Source of the DNA: Nguyenibacter vanlangensis
GTDB lineage: Bacteria > Pseudomonadota > Alphaproteobacteria > Acetobacterales > Acetobacteraceae
Direction: 5' to 3'
Length of the DNA stretch: 64,000 bases
Assembly: GCF_038719015.1 (NCBI RefSeq)
Contig: NZ_CP152276.1
Coordinates: 568,001-632,000 of the forward strand
Shown here: piece after piece, positions 39,726 to 49,541 of the stretch
Position numbering within the stretch: position 1 is the stretch's first letter
How the letters are laid out: each line of letters opens with the position of its first letter
The notes under the pieces: model-generated
What the model was told of the DNA's origin: nothing
Seen by the model: the letters and a program-made list of their open reading frames with translations, nothing else
Database searches by the model: none
Translations under genes and position numbers: made by a program

Positions 39726-40952
39726 TCAAATCTGCAGGAACGCGAAGGTGGTCGGGCTGCCGACGGCGGTGAAGTGCCAGGTGAAGTCCAGGGCCCCGGT
39801 TTCCTGGTTGATGCGGAAGGAGGTCACCGAATCGCTGCGCTGATTGGCGCAGTAGAGGAAGGTGCCGGACGGGTCGAACATCATGGCGCGGCCGTAATCG
39901 GCGTGCATCCAGACCTCGTCGACCAGGGTCAGGGTGCCGTCGCGCGGGCTGACCCGGAACACCGCCAGCGAATCGCCCAGGCGATTCGAGGCGTAGACGA
40001 AGCGGCCGTTGGGCGAGAGCAGGATTTCCGCCGCCAGGGTGCTGCCCTGGAAATAGGACGTGACGGTGCTGACCTTCTGCACCGGGGTCAGGGCGCCGGT
40101 GCGCGGATCGAACGACGCGACGACGACCTTCGAATCCTGTTCGCAGAGGATGTAGATGATCTTGCCGTCATTGCTGAAGGCGAAATGGCGGGGGGCGGAG
40201 CCGGGGATCAGGTTGATGAAGGGCGTCGCGGCCGGGCGCAGCTTGCCGGTCGCGATATCCAGCGCCCAGACATAGACGCGGTCGAGCCCGGCGTCGCAGG
40301 CCAGGACGAAGCGGCCCGAGGGATCGCTGGCGACCATATGGACGTGCGAGCCGGAATGATCGCTGACCGCGTAATTGCCGGGGGGATTGTCCTCGGCCCG
40401 CTCGGGCATGCGCGGGCCGGTATTGTGCACCACGTCGGTGGGCTCGCCCAGGCTGCCGTCCGCGCGGATGGGCAGCACGCCGACGCTGCCGCCGACATAA
40501 TTGGCCACCAGCACGTAGCGGCCGGAATGATGGACGCTGAGATGGGCCGGGACCGCGCCGCCCGACGAGACGGCGTTCAGCCGGCTGAGTTCGCCCGACA
40601 CCGGGTCGATCGAGAAGGCGGTGACGCTGCCGTCATGGCTGGCGTTGAAATCGTCGATTTCGCTGAGCGCGTACAGGAAGCGGCTGTCGGCCGACATCGT
40701 GATGAAGGACGGGCTGGCGATGTCCATATAGGTGGTGACGGGGATGAGGCCGCCCGTCTGGCGGTTCATCTCGAACACCGCGATGCCCTGGCCGTTGCCC
40801 GCGCCGCCCGGGGGGGCGTGCTTGTTGTAGCCGCCGATATAGCACAGCGTCCGCGACGTGGCGGGGATGGCGGCGCGGGCGGAAACGAGGGGAACGGTGC
40901 CGGATGCCGCGAGCGCCAGCATCAGGTTACGTCGCGAAAGGAGCATGTTCAT
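39726..40952 (-). CDS. Exported lactonase-family beta-propeller protein (6-phosphogluconolactonase/YbhE type)
   Basis: 408 residues. The N terminus (LSRRNLMLALAASGTVPLVSARA) looks like a twin-arginine signal. The rest is a seven-bladed propeller of the PF10282 type with repeated FSIDPVSGEL, GRYVLVANYVGGSVGVLPI, GRFVYASNRLGDSLAVFRV and FLYCANQRSDSV units. YbhE itself hydrolyses 6-phosphogluconolactone in the cytoplasm; an exported form in an acetic acid bacterium could act on free sugar lactones made by periplasmic oxidases, but that is inference. Confidence 0.82.
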   Translation of the reverse strand: MNMLLSRRNLMLALAASGTVPLVSARAAIPATSRTLCYIGGYNKHAPPGGAGNGQGIAVFEMNRQTGGLIPVTTYMDIASPSFITMSADSRFLYALSEIDDFNASHDGSVTAFSIDPVSGELSRLNAVSSGGAVPAHLSVHHSGRYVLVANYVGGSVGVLPIRADGSLGEPTDVVHNTGPRMPERAEDNPPGNYAVSDHSGSHVHMVASDPSGRFVLACDAGLDRVYVWALDIATGKLRPAATPFINLIPGSAPRHFAFSNDGKIIYILCEQDSKVVVASFDPRTGALTPVQKVSTVTSYFQGSTLAAEILLSPNGRFVYASNRLGDSLAVFRVSPRDGTLTLVDEVWMHADYGRAMMFDPSGTFLYCANQRSDSVTSFRINQETGALDFTWHFTAVGSPTTFAFLQI

Positions 40953-41006
40953 TCTTGTAGGATCTCGATTCGATCTTTTCCGACGGAAACGGGCACGGGC
41001 AGGACA

Positions 41007-41522
41007 CTAGGGCATTCGGCAGAGGGGGCCGATCGTGCCCGCATAACGGGTCCAGGTCTGGGTCTCGCCGAAAAGGGGGATGCCGACATAGCCGCGCAGC
41101 TTCAGGACTCCTTCCCGCGGGGACCAGATCTGGGCGTGGTAGACGTGCTCATCGTCCGGATCCAGGATATGGCCGTTCCAGCGGCCCGGATCGTCGGGAT
41201 CCGGCGTGAAGCCGGTCAACATGAGGAGTCCGCATTCGGATTCGCCGTCCTTGCCCTTGGGAACCTCGCCGGTATAGCGCATGCCGACGAGGCGCCCGCA
41301 GACCTGAGTGCCGCAGGAAGTAATCTGGAACACCCCATCGTGTTCCTTGGTTTCCCACAAGCCCAGGACGGATAAAATTCCCGTGTCGGCCGGCTGGGCC
41401 CGTGCCTGTGTTTGGGCCTGGAGGGCCACGGCCGGCGCGGCCAGGAGGGCGAGCAGCGGCAGGAGACGGACCCACGGCGTGCGCCTGGGCGGGCCGGGGA
41501 TGCCGTCGGTCGTCCGCGCCAT
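41007..41522 (-). CDS. Exported DUF2147 family protein
   Basis: 171 residues from the ATG at 41522. A signal peptide (WVRLLPLLALLAAPAVALQAQ) is followed by the DUF2147 core: GLWETKEHDGVFQI, CGTQVCGRLVGMRY, WNGHILDPDDEHVYHAQI and LRGYVGIPLFGETQTWTR. The family is a small beta-barrel-like periplasmic fold of unknown function. The open frame continues 64 codons upstream but overlaps the DUF1178 gene. Confidence 0.82.
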   Translation of the reverse strand: MARTTDGIPGPPRRTPWVRLLPLLALLAAPAVALQAQTQARAQPADTGILSVLGLWETKEHDGVFQITSCGTQVCGRLVGMRYTGEVPKGKDGESECGLLMLTGFTPDPDDPGRWNGHILDPDDEHVYHAQIWSPREGVLKLRGYVGIPLFGETQTWTRYAGTIGPLCRMP

Positions 41523-41553
41523 GGCGCGTCGTCGGGCCAGACGTCGCGCGCGT

Positions 41554-41988
41554 TCAGCTATCGGCGCGCGGGACCCAGGGAATGGCGACGATGTCGACCC
41601 CTTCATCGGCCAGGCGGTGACGGTCGTCGTCGGAGGCGTGGCCGTAGATGCCACGCTCGTCGGCGTCGCCGCGATGGATCCGCAGGGCCTCGTCCGCGAA
41701 GCGATCGCCCACATTTTCGCAATTCTCTTCGATATGCCGGCGCAGTTTCTGGAGTGCGGCCATCGCTGCCGCCGGGATCGACGCCTGGCCGGGCATGGGC
41801 GCCGGGTCGGGCGTGGGGGCCGGGGCGGTGCGGACGGCGGGCGCCATCAACGCGCGGGTGACGTCGGCGGTGCCGCAATGCGGGCAGGACAGGAGATTGC
41901 GCCTGGCCTGGTCGTCGAAGGCCGCGCTGCCGGGAAACCAGGCATCGAATTCATGGCCCTGACCGCAGCGCAACTGATAGCGGATCAC
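41554..41988 (-). CDS. DUF1178 family zinc-ribbon-like protein
   Basis: 144 residues. The N-terminal IRYQLRCGQGHEFDAWF with Cys8 and the later CPHCG form a four-ligand-like knuckle (C-GH...CPHC); the C-terminal GDRFADEALRIHRGDADERGIYGHA is the family signature. Function unknown. It begins 15 bases after grxC and is probably co-transcribed with comF-grxC. Confidence 0.85.
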   Translation of the reverse strand: MIRYQLRCGQGHEFDAWFPGSAAFDDQARRNLLSCPHCGTADVTRALMAPAVRTAPAPTPDPAPMPGQASIPAAAMAALQKLRRHIEENCENVGDRFADEALRIHRGDADERGIYGHASDDDRHRLADEGVDIVAIPWVPRADS

Positions 41989-42003
41989 GCGTTCGATGCC
42001 CTT

Positions 42004-42264
42004 TCAGGCGGCCTGGAGCAGCGGGTCGAGCCGACCGCCGCGGTCCAGCGCCATCAGGTCGTCGCATCCGCCGATATGCCGGCCGTCGATGAAGATCTGC
42101 GGCACCGTGGTCCGGCCGCCGGAGCGGGCCTGGGCCTCGGCGCGTTCGGGCGTGCCGTGCAGGGCGCGGATCTCGGTGAACGGTGTGCCTTTCTGCTGCA
42201 GCAGGCGCATGGCGCGCACGCAATAGGGACAGCCGGGCTGCGTATAGATTTCGATCTTCGGCAT
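42004..42264 (-). CDS. grxC: Glutaredoxin 3
   Basis: 86-residue dithiol glutaredoxin (MPKIEIYTQPGCPYCVRAM): the active site is CPYC at residues 12-15, with the glutathione-binding TVPQIFIDGRHIGGCDDL. Of two adjacent ATGs the second (42264) has the better spacing from GAGG and gives the family start. Its place between comF and DUF1178 is frequent in alphaproteobacteria. Confidence 0.94.
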   Translation of the reverse strand: MPKIEIYTQPGCPYCVRAMRLLQQKGTPFTEIRALHGTPERAEAQARSGGRTTVPQIFIDGRHIGGCDDLMALDRGGRLDPLLQAA

Positions 42265-42339
42265 CATGGTCCTCGCCTGGGCAATAAAAGCCAGCATATC
42301 GTACTTGGCGGATTGCAACATAGGATCGCGTGCATGCCG

Positions 42340-43131
42340 TTACGAGCGGGGCGGCGCCGGGGCGCGGGCGGCGACCAGCACATCGACCGAGCGGGCGCCG
42401 GCGGCCAGGAGCACGCGCGCGCATTCACCGGTCGTGGCGCCCGTCGTCATGACGTCGTCGACGAGCAGGATACGTTGCCCGGCGACCTGGGCGGCGCGGC
42501 CGGGGCGGAGCGCGATGGCGCCGCGCAGCGTGTCGCGCCGTGCCGTGGCGCCCAGTCGGCCCAATGGCGGCGTGGGGTGCGGGCGGACCAGCAGATCGGG
42601 GATGGTCGGGAGGCCGGCGAGACGTCCCGTCGCCCGGGCTAGCAGCGCGGCCTGGTTGTAGCGGCGGTGGAACAGGCGCCGGCGATGCAGCGGCACGGGG
42701 ACCAGCAGGTCGGCGCCGTCGAGCAGGCCGGCGCCGGCCCGGAGCATGTGGCGGGCCAGGATCGGGGCGAGGTCGGTGCGGTCGGCGTATTTGAGGCGCA
42801 GGATCAGCGGGCGCGACCATTCGTCATAGACCATCGCCGCGCGGCCTTGGCGCCAGGGCGGCGGGGCCGCGCCGCAGGGGGCGCAGATGCGCCCCGCGCC
42901 GCCGAAGCCCGGCGCGGAAAACGGTTCGCCGCACTGCCGGCAGCACGGCTCGGCGATGAAGCGGATGCGGCGGAAGCATTCGGGGCAGAGCAGGCTCGCT
43001 CGGTCGACCGGCTGGTGACAGAGCGGGCAATCGGGTGGCAGAAGACAATCCAGCAGCAGCGTGCGCGCGCGGCGCAGGGCGGCCGCGGCGCCCCGCCGCC
43101 CTGCCCCGCCGTCCGTTCCGCTGTCCGTCAT
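42340..43131 (-). CDS. comF: ComF-family phosphoribosyltransferase-like protein
   Basis: 263 residues. The N terminus has a double zinc-ribbon (CPLCHQ, CPECF, CRQC and CAPC); the C-terminal half has the PRPP-binding loop ILLVDDVMTTGATTGE and the FHRRYNQAALLARA segment. ComF proteins are needed for natural transformation in some bacteria; here competence is not shown. The start is uncertain (no strong ribosome binding site; the frame opens 14 codons earlier). It is divergent from a methyltransferase gene. Confidence 0.88.
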   Translation of the reverse strand: MTDSGTDGGAGRRGAAAALRRARTLLLDCLLPPDCPLCHQPVDRASLLCPECFRRIRFIAEPCCRQCGEPFSAPGFGGAGRICAPCGAAPPPWRQGRAAMVYDEWSRPLILRLKYADRTDLAPILARHMLRAGAGLLDGADLLVPVPLHRRRLFHRRYNQAALLARATGRLAGLPTIPDLLVRPHPTPPLGRLGATARRDTLRGAIALRPGRAAQVAGQRILLVDDVMTTGATTGECARVLLAAGARSVDVLVAARAPAPPRS

Positions 43132-43220
43132 GGACTGCCCGTCATGCGTTTTTCGCCCTGCGTCGTTCCTCACGCAAAGGTGCCATTGGCAGAGTTCGAC
43201 CGGAAGAGCACATCCCGCCC

Positions 43221-44108
43221 ATGACCGACCGTGAAATGACCGGCCCTATAATGACTGGCCCTGTGATTTTCGACCGGCGCGCCGTTCGCCGGCATCGCGA
43301 CCGCGCCGCCCTGCTGGCGGGGGATGTGGCGCCGATCCTGGAGGACGTGGCGGAGCGGCTGCTGGACCGGCTGGACGACACGACCTATCGCTTCTCCGCC
43401 GCGCTGGATATCGGTGGACGGGGCGTGGTGGCGCCGCGATTGCGGGCCCGGGGCATCGATTTCGTCGTGTCCTGCGACCTGTCGCCGCGCATGGCCGGCG
43501 TGAATGGCGGCATGGCGGTCTGCGCGGACGAGGAGTGGCTGCCGTTCGGGCCGGGGGCGTTCGACCTGGTGGTGGCCAACCTGTCGCTGCACTGGGTCAA
43601 CGACCTGCCGGGGGCGCTGGCGCAGATCCGGCATGCGCTGCGGCCGGACGGGCTGTTCCTGGCCAGCCTGCCGGTGCTGCCCAGCCTGTCCGCACTGCGC
43701 CATGCCCTGACGGAGGCGGAATGCCAACTGGCCGGGGGCGCCGCGCCGCGGGTCTCGCCCCTGCCGGACCTGCGCGATTGCGCGGCGCTGCTGCAGCGGG
43801 CGGGGTTTGCGCTGCCGGTGGCAGACGCCGAGACGGTGGCGCTGGCCTATCGCGCGCCCTTCGGCCTGTTGCGCGACCTGCGCGCGGCGGGCGAGACGAA
43901 TGCGCTGATGCTGCGCAGCCGGCAGGCCGCGCCGGCCGGCCTGTTCCCCGCCGCCCTGGCCGCCATGATGCAGGAGGATGGCGGGCTGTCGGTGCCGCTG
44001 CGGGTCGCCATCATGACAGGCTGGTCGCCCGATGCCGGGCAGCCGAAGCCCCTTCGGCCGGGGCAGTTCACCACGCCGCTGGAAGATGCGTTGAAGAACA
44101 TCGAATAG
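43221..44108 (+). CDS. SAM-dependent methyltransferase, BioC/NDUFAF5-like
   Basis: 295 residues from the ATG at 43221. The class I core is present but degenerate at motif I (ALDIGGRGVVAPRLRA rather than GCGTG), with NLSLHWVNDLPGALAQIRHALRPDGLFL after it. FDRRAVRRHRDRAA at the N terminus and the position divergent from comF-grxC are typical of the alphaproteobacterial relatives of NDUFAF5, a complex I arginine hydroxylase. It may therefore be a complex I assembly factor rather than a true methyltransferase. Confidence 0.78.
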   Translation: MTDREMTGPIMTGPVIFDRRAVRRHRDRAALLAGDVAPILEDVAERLLDRLDDTTYRFSAALDIGGRGVVAPRLRARGIDFVVSCDLSPRMAGVNGGMAVCADEEWLPFGPGAFDLVVANLSLHWVNDLPGALAQIRHALRPDGLFLASLPVLPSLSALRHALTEAECQLAGGAAPRVSPLPDLRDCAALLQRAGFALPVADAETVALAYRAPFGLLRDLRAAGETNALMLRSRQAAPAGLFPAALAAMMQEDGGLSVPLRVAIMTGWSPDAGQPKPLRPGQFTTPLEDALKNIE

Positions 44109-44126
44109 TCGATTGAGTATGAAATA

Positions 44127-45143
44127 TTATCCGCCCGTGACGCTCATGTGTCGGCGGATGGCGGCGGGGTCGTCGGCCTGACGGCCGATGACGAAATCAT
44201 GGCCTTTCGGCTTGCGCAGGATCGCCTGCCGGACCAGGTGGAGCAGGGTGTCGTCGGTCGCGCCGTCCCGGACCGGTCGGCGCAGGTCGGTCGCGCCTTC
44301 ATGCCCCAGGCAGGTATAGAGCTGGCCGGTGCAGGAGAGGCGCACCCGGTTGCAGCTTTCGCAGAAATTATGGGTCATCGGCGTGATCAGGCCGAGTTTT
44401 CGGCCGGTCTCGCGCACATGCAGATAACGGGCCGGGCCGCCGGTGCGCAGGGGGAGCGGTTCCAGCGTCCAGCGCCGGGCAAGGTCGGCGCGGATGGCGG
44501 AGAGCGGCAGGTAGCGGTCGGTCCGGTCCTCGCCCGTCTCGCCCATCGGCATGGTTTCGATCAGGCAGAGATCGGCGCCTATTTCGCCGCACCAGGCGAG
44601 CAGCGTATCGAATTCGTCGTCATTCACGCCCGCCATTGCGACGGTATTGATGCGAACGGCCAGTCCGGCCGCGCGGGCGGCGCGGATGCCGTTGAGGGTC
44701 TGGTCGAGGACGCCGCGACGGGTGATGCGGCGAAATCGTTCAGGATCAAGGGAATCCAGGCTGATATTCACACGCCGTACGCCGGCGCGGGCCAGGGCGT
44801 CGGCATGGTCGGCCAGCAGCGAGCCGTTGGTGGTCAATGTCAGTTCGTCGAGATGGCCGGAATCGTCCCTGCCGTGCAGCCAGCGCCCCAGCGCCTGGAA
44901 GAACAGGTCGATGTCGCGGCGGACCAGGGGTTCGCCGCCGGTGATCCGGATGCGGGTGACGCCGTTGCGGATGAAGGCGGCGCAGAGCCGGTCCAGTTCC
45001 TCGAAGGTCAGGATGTCGGCCTTGGGGAGGAAGGACATGGTTTCCGACATGCAGTAGACGCAGCGCATGTCGCAGCGGTCGGTGACCGACACGCGCAGAT
45101 AGGTCACCGCGCGGCCGAAGGAATCGAGGAACGGCATGGCCAT
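44127..45143 (-). CDS. moaA: GTP 3',8-cyclase MoaA
   Basis: Radical-SAM enzyme making 3',8-cyclo-GTP, the substrate of MoaC (853-1368). 338 residues. The SAM cluster motif CDMRCVYC is near residue 24, [12 protein letters not shown] binds SAM, and the second cluster uses [21 protein letters not shown]. The protein ends in the essential GG. It follows the DUF3553 gene by 12 bases. Confidence 0.96.
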   Translation of the reverse strand: MAMPFLDSFGRAVTYLRVSVTDRCDMRCVYCMSETMSFLPKADILTFEELDRLCAAFIRNGVTRIRITGGEPLVRRDIDLFFQALGRWLHGRDDSGHLDELTLTTNGSLLADHADALARAGVRRVNISLDSLDPERFRRITRRGVLDQTLNGIRAARAAGLAVRINTVAMAGVNDDEFDTLLAWCGEIGADLCLIETMPMGETGEDRTDRYLPLSAIRADLARRWTLEPLPLRTGGPARYLHVRETGRKLGLITPMTHNFCESCNRVRLSCTGQLYTCLGHEGATDLRRPVRDGATDDTLLHLVRQAILRKPKGHDFVIGRQADDPAAIRRHMSVTGG

Positions 45144-45155
45144 GACCCGGCCCCT

Positions 45156-45341
45156 TCAGGACAGGATGGTCAGGGCGACGATGGATGCGTCGATCAGCAT
45201 TTTGCCCTGATGTTCGAAATTGACCGTCACGCGATGGCCGACGGCCGATTGCACCTGGCCCCGTCCCCATTCCGGATGGTCGGGATGCAGGACGAACTGT
45301 CCCGGTTCGAGGAAGGAGCGGAAGGGGGGTGCGGCGGGCAT
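45156..45341 (-). CDS. DUF3553 family protein
   Basis: 61 residues from the ATG at 45341. The core is FLEPGQFVLHPDHPEWGRGQ followed by SAVGHRVTVNFEHQGKMLID. Longer starts are possible, but they lie inside the terminator that ends the upstream phosphohexomutase transcript, so the short form is preferred. A small beta-barrel fold like CarD/Tudor-type domains is likely; function unknown. Probably co-transcribed with moaA. Confidence 0.8.
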   Translation of the reverse strand: MPAAPPFRSFLEPGQFVLHPDHPEWGRGQVQSAVGHRVTVNFEHQGKMLIDASIVALTILS

Positions 45342-45368
45342 GGGTCCGGCGGAACTCCGGGACGGCAT

Positions 45369-45399
45369 GAAAAACGGCCTGGTACCATACCAGGCCGTT
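45369..45399 (-). terminator. Rho-independent terminator after phosphohexomutase gene
   Basis: AACGGCCTGGTA and TACCAGGCCGTT form a perfect 12-bp stem with a 3-base loop; on the minus strand it is followed by TTTTT. It ends galU-phosphohexomutase transcription before DUF3553-moaA. Confidence 0.88.
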
Positions 45400-45468
45400 G
45401 CCGAAACTTCAAAGCCCGTGGCGACGGGAGGCGTGCTCCGGGAGATGTGCTCCGGGAGAGGGGCCGGG

Positions 45469-46878
45469 TCAGTGCCCGGCATTTTCCCCCGAGAAATCCG
45501 GCGCGGCGAGGCCGGATTTTTCGAGCTGGGCGGTCAGCGCGACCTTCAGTCGTTCCAGGCCGGCCTGGGTGTTGCCCTCGGCGCGGGCCACCAGCACCGC
45601 CTGGGTGTTGGAGGCGCGCAGCAGCCACCAGCCGTCTTGCGTATTGACGCGGACGCCGTCGATCATCGAGACGTCGCTGCCGTCTTCCTTCAGCCGGCCG
45701 GCGACTTCCTCGATCACCGCGAATTTGCGGGTGTCGGGGCAGTCGAAGCGCAGTTCGGGGGTCGAGATGGTCTCGGGCAGGGCCTCACGCACCGCCGACA
45801 GCGTGGTGTCGAGGCGGGCGACGATGCCGAGCAGGCGCACGGCGGCGTACAGCGCGTCGTCGAAGCCGTACCATTTGTCGGCGAAGAAGATGTGGCCCGA
45901 CATTTCGCCGGCCAGCGGGGACGCGGTCTCGGCCATCTTCGACTTGATCAGCGAATGGCCGGTGCGCCACATCAGCGGCTTGCCGCCGGCCTTCGCCACC
46001 TCGTCGAACAGGACCTGGCTGGCCTTGACGTCGGCGATGATCGTGGCGCCCGGATGGGTGCGCAGCACGTCGCGGGCCAGGATGACCAGGATCTGGTCGC
46101 CCCACAGGATCTCGCCCTTGTCGTCGACCACGCCGACGCGGTCGGCGTCGCCGTCGAAGGCGAGGCCGATATCGGCCCCGGTCCTGCGCACTGTGTCGAT
46201 GAGCTGTTCGAGGTTCTTGGCGACGGTCGGGTCGGGATGGTGCGCCGGGAACGTGCCGTCGATCTCGCCGTTCAGGACGGTGTGCTCGCCGGGGATCTTC
46301 GTGACCAGATCGGCCAGGACCTCGCCCGCGACGCTGTTGCCGTTGTCCCAGACGATCTTGAGCTTGCGGTCGCCGCCGTCCCAATCCTGGACCAGACGGG
46401 TGATGTAGTCGTCCTTGAGATGCACGTCGCGCACGCTGCCCGCGGCCTCGGGCACCACGTCGCCGGCGGCGGCCAGGTCGCCCAGTTCCTTGATCTGGGC
46501 GCCGAAGAACGGCTTGCCCGCCAGCATCATCTTGAAGCCGTTGTAATTGGGCGGGTTGTGGCTGCCGGTGACCATGATGGCGCCGTCGGCCTTGAGCGTG
46601 ACCGACGCGAAATAGAGCATCGGGGTGGGGCCGCGTCCTACGCGCAGGACCTCGACCCCCGACGCCACGGCGCCCTCGACCAGCGCCGCCTCGAGCGCGG
46701 GCGAGGACAGGCGGCCGTCATAGCCGATGGCGACCGTCTTGCCGCCCTTGCGGGCCACGATGCTGCCGAAGGTCCGGCCGATGGCGAACGCGTCTTCGGG
46801 GTGCAGGGTCTTTCCGACGATTCCGCGGATATCATATTCGCGCAGGCTGGTCGGATCGAAACTGTGCGTAAAGGACAT
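45469..46878 (-). CDS. Phosphomannomutase/phosphoglucomutase
   Basis: 469 residues, alpha-D-phosphohexomutase family (AlgC/ManB type). The active-site phosphoserine is in [12 protein letters not shown], the metal loop is [12 protein letters not shown], sugar recognition is GEMSGH and the phosphate loop is [15 protein letters not shown] near the C terminus. It follows galU with a shared TAATG, so both probably supply UDP-glucose and other activated sugars for cell-surface polysaccharides. Confidence 0.9.
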   Translation of the reverse strand: MSFTHSFDPTSLREYDIRGIVGKTLHPEDAFAIGRTFGSIVARKGGKTVAIGYDGRLSSPALEAALVEGAVASGVEVLRVGRGPTPMLYFASVTLKADGAIMVTGSHNPPNYNGFKMMLAGKPFFGAQIKELGDLAAAGDVVPEAAGSVRDVHLKDDYITRLVQDWDGGDRKLKIVWDNGNSVAGEVLADLVTKIPGEHTVLNGEIDGTFPAHHPDPTVAKNLEQLIDTVRRTGADIGLAFDGDADRVGVVDDKGEILWGDQILVILARDVLRTHPGATIIADVKASQVLFDEVAKAGGKPLMWRTGHSLIKSKMAETASPLAGEMSGHIFFADKWYGFDDALYAAVRLLGIVARLDTTLSAVREALPETISTPELRFDCPDTRKFAVIEEVAGRLKEDGSDVSMIDGVRVNTQDGWWLLRASNTQAVLVARAEGNTQAGLERLKVALTAQLEKSGLAAPDFSGENAGH

Positions 46879-47756
46879 TACAGTTCACCGCAGTAGGATT
46901 TGAGGAATTCGCGTACCGACGGGCCCAGGTCGGGGCGGTCGATGGAGAACGCGATCTGCGCTTCGAGGAAGCCGATCTTGTTGCCGCAATCGAAGCGCGT
47001 GCCCTCGTAGCGCAGGCCGTGGAAGGGCGCGTGGCCGATGACCTTGGCCATCGCGTCGGTCAACTGGACCTCGCCGCCCGCGCCGCGTTCCAGCTTGGCC
47101 AGGTGGGTCATGACGTCGGCGGTCAGCACGTAGCGCCCGATGATCGACAGGTTGGACGGCGCTTCCTCGGGCTTGGGCTTCTCGACCAGGCCCTCGACCT
47201 CGACCAGACGGCCGTCATCGCGACCGGTCTTGAGGATGCCGTAGCGGTTGGTGTGTTCGCGCGGGACCTCGGTCACCGCCACGACGTTGCCGCCGGTCTG
47301 GTAATACGCGTCGGCGAGCTGCTTGAGGCAGGGCACCTTGCTCTTGACCACGTCGTCGGGCAGCAGGATGGCGAACGGGTCGTCGCCGATGAAGCTGCGC
47401 GCGCACCAGATCGCATGGCCCAGGCCCAGCGGTTCCTGCTGGCGGACGGCGCTGAGCGCGCCGGCTTCGATGCTGGAGGGGGCCAGGGCTTCGAGCGCCT
47501 CGGTCTTGTTGCGCTCGCGCAATGTGGTCTCGAGCTCGAAGGCGACGTCGAAATAATCGATCAGCGAATCCTTGCCGCGTCCGGTGATCAGGCAGAATTC
47601 CTCGATCCCGGCGGCGCGTGCCTCGTCGATCGCATACTGGATCAGAGGCTTGTCGACGACGGGGAGCATTTCCTTCGGCATGGCCTTGGTGGCCGGGAGG
47701 AAACGCGTGCCGAGGCCGGCGACGGGGAGGACGGCTTTTCGCAAGGGTTTGATCAC
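46878..47756 (-). CDS. galU: UTP-glucose-1-phosphate uridylyltransferase
   Basis: Makes UDP-glucose, the precursor for cellulose, acetan-like exopolysaccharide and LPS sugars. 292 residues. Two in-frame GTG codons are possible; the one at 47756 has AGAAGG 8 bases upstream and gives the family start [20 protein letters not shown], whereas the earlier one (47765) has none. Other motifs are [18 protein letters not shown] and [14 protein letters not shown]. The stop overlaps the next start as TAATG. About 280 bases upstream, up to the tRNA gene, are AT-richer and free of coding signal. Confidence 0.96.
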   Translation of the reverse strand: MIKPLRKAVLPVAGLGTRFLPATKAMPKEMLPVVDKPLIQYAIDEARAAGIEEFCLITGRGKDSLIDYFDVAFELETTLRERNKTEALEALAPSSIEAGALSAVRQQEPLGLGHAIWCARSFIGDDPFAILLPDDVVKSKVPCLKQLADAYYQTGGNVVAVTEVPREHTNRYGILKTGRDDGRLVEVEGLVEKPKPEEAPSNLSIIGRYVLTADVMTHLAKLERGAGGEVQLTDAMAKVIGHAPFHGLRYEGTRFDCGNKIGFLEAQIAFSIDRPDLGPSVREFLKSYCGEL

Positions 47757-48043
47757 AAGCGTCACCTTCTATCCACGGTATGAAACGAAATGTCCGAGTG
47801 TCCCCGTAGTATAGAAATACCGGAGGGTAAATGGACGTTCAGGGGCTACTTCCCTGAAAATACCAAGAAAAGATGACGGAATTTAGGCTGCGTCACGGCG
47901 TCGGCCGACCGAGCTTTCTTCGTACGGGATCACTCGCGAAGCGAACGCGAAGGGGGGCCAAACGTTGCGCTGCCGTGGAAATTTCGTGCATGAAAAAAAA
48001 TTTACCTGCACGGTGATCCGAATTGCCCATTAAAGGGGATCGG

Positions 48044-48129
48044 TGGTGCGGTCGAGAAGACTCGAACTTCCACGGGGTTGCCCCCACAAGCACCTCAAGC
48101 TTGCGCGTCTACCATTCCGCCACGACCGC
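48044..48129 (-). tRNA. tRNA-Leu (anticodon GAG)
   Basis: The minus strand folds as a complete class II tRNA: acceptor GCGGTCG with CGACCGC, D-arm TGGCGGAATGGTAGACGCG, anticodon stem CAAGC/GCTTG with loop TTGAGGT (GAG, reading CUC/CUU Leu), a variable arm TGGGGGCAACCCCG and T-arm AAGTTCGAGTCTT. The discriminator base A is followed by encoded CCA. Confidence 0.95.
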
Positions 48130-48184
48130 ACCGTGACATCGGTCATCGCCTGAGCGATACCGTGCGACGGAGGCCGTATAGACG

Positions 48185-48862
48185 ATGCATGATCGACGGG
48201 CAATGACCGAAAAGACGATTCTGTGGAATTCCAGCGCGGGCCCGGTGCCCTACCCGGATGCCGTCGCCGAGATGGAGCGGCAGGTGGCGGCGATTCGCGA
48301 CGGGCAGGCCCCGGAGCGGGTCTGGCTGCTGGAGCATCCGCCGACCTTTACGGCCGGGACGTCGGCGCGGGCCGAGGACCTGTTCAACCCGCGCGGCTTT
48401 CCGACCTATGACGCGGGGCGCGGCGGGCAATGGACCTATCACGGGCCGGGGCAGCGCGTGGCCTATGTGATGCTGGACCTGACCCGGCCGCACGGCGACG
48501 TGCCGCCGCGCGACCTGCGCGCGTATGTCCATGGGCTGGAAGCCTGGCTGATCCGGACCTTGCGCTGTTTCGACGTGTCGGGCGAGCGGCGCGAGGGGCG
48601 CATCGGCGTCTGGGTCGTGGACCCGGACAGCGGCGCGGAAAACAAGATCGCGGCGCTGGGCGTGCGGGTGTCGCGCTGGACGTCCTGGCACGGGGTGGCG
48701 CTGAACGTGATGCCGGACCTGGACGATTTCGCGGGCATCGTCCCGTGCGGGATCCGCGAGCACGGGGTGACCAGCCTGCATGCGCTGGGCCGTCGCGCGA
48801 GCATGGCGGAGGTGGACGAGGCGCTGCGGGCGTGCTGGCAGGATGTGTTCGGCGCGGCCTGA
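48185..48862 (+). CDS. lipB: Octanoyltransferase LipB
   Basis: Transfers octanoate from ACP to lipoyl domains, for example those of the pyruvate dehydrogenase complex. 225 residues from 48185 (GGAGG 11 bases upstream) or 219 from the ATG at 48203. Motifs are [35 protein letters not shown] (His/Gly active-site region), [18 protein letters not shown] (catalytic Lys) and GIVPCGI (catalytic Cys). It is convergent with the lolA-like gene. Confidence 0.95.
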   Translation: MHDRRAMTEKTILWNSSAGPVPYPDAVAEMERQVAAIRDGQAPERVWLLEHPPTFTAGTSARAEDLFNPRGFPTYDAGRGGQWTYHGPGQRVAYVMLDLTRPHGDVPPRDLRAYVHGLEAWLIRTLRCFDVSGERREGRIGVWVVDPDSGAENKIAALGVRVSRWTSWHGVALNVMPDLDDFAGIVPCGIREHGVTSLHALGRRASMAEVDEALRACWQDVFGAA

Positions 48863-48873
48863 GATGGGCGCGC

Positions 48874-48930
48874 CGGTGACGGGTGCGACGGTGACGGGTG
48901 CGCCAGTGTCAGAGCGGCTGTCAGAGCGGC
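48874..48930. repeat. Tandem duplications between convergent lipB and lolA-like genes
   Basis: CGGTGACGGGTGCGA/CGGTGACGGGTGCGC (15 bp twice, 48874-48903) and TGTCAGAGCGGC twice (48907-48930). The second pair covers the stop codon of the lolA-like gene on the minus strand and gives it a second in-frame TGA. Confidence 0.9.
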
Positions 48931-49541
48931 GTCGACAGGGAGAAGAAATCGGGGGGGAAGATCCGGCCGGTCCCGACGTCCGTCAGGTGCAGGCGGGTCC
49001 GGTTGCGGCGGGCGTCCAGGATGTCGATCGCGACCAGCGACAATTGTCCGGCGAAATCCGAAAAGCCCAGGGTCAGCAGGCCCTGTGACGGATTGTCGGT
49101 ACGGGCGAGCGAGACCTGCAGCACGTCGGCGCCGTGCTGGATCGCGGTGACGGTCACGGCGCCGGCCAGGTGAACCGGGGTGGTCAGCAGCAGCCCGAGC
49201 GGCTGGCGCGAAAGGTTCATGCGCGTGACCGATTGCTGGGCCGCGTCGCGGAAGACCACGTGGCCGCCGGCGGCGACGAGACGCATCGGGTGCGGCGTAT
49301 CGTAGTCGAGCCGCAGATGGCCGGGTTCATAGAAGAGGGTCCCGGCCCCGACCGTGCCGTTCGGCCAGGTCTGGACGACATGGGCGGTCAGGCCGTGCGT
49401 GTCGTTGAGATAGCGTTCGATGCGCGCGACGTCCCGCCCGCCGCCGGTCGGGCCCGGGGCCGCCTGGCAGGCGGCGAGGACCAGCGGCGCGGCGAGGAGC
49501 GCGCGACGCGGGAGGGCGCGGTGTGGGGCGGCGGCGGTCAT
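48921..49541 (-). CDS. lolA: LolA-like outer-membrane lipoprotein carrier protein, itself with a lipobox
   Basis: 206 residues. The core matches LolA (IERYLNDTHGLTAHVVQTWPNG, split as IERYLNDTHGL and FVQ-like VVQTWPNG; LFYEPGHLRLDYDTP; DARRNRTRLHL). LolA ferries lipoproteins across the periplasm and is normally soluble, but here the N terminus has a lipobox LVLAAC (Cys near residue 25), so the product may be membrane-tethered. It overlaps bolA by ATGA. The 3' end is duplicated in tandem. Confidence 0.82.
   Translation of the reverse strand: MTAAAPHRALPRRALLAAPLVLAACQAAPGPTGGGRDVARIERYLNDTHGLTAHVVQTWPNGTVGAGTLFYEPGHLRLDYDTPHPMRLVAAGGHVVFRDAAQQSVTRMNLSRQPLGLLLTTPVHLAGAVTVTAIQHGADVLQVSLARTDNPSQGLLTLGFSDFAGQLSLVAIDILDARRNRTRLHLTDVGTGRIFPPDFFSLSTPL

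Noticed and set aside
47893-48093. A 66-codon minus-strand open frame upstream of galU
   Set aside because: Half of it lies over the tRNA-Leu gene and there is no ribosome binding site or family similarity.
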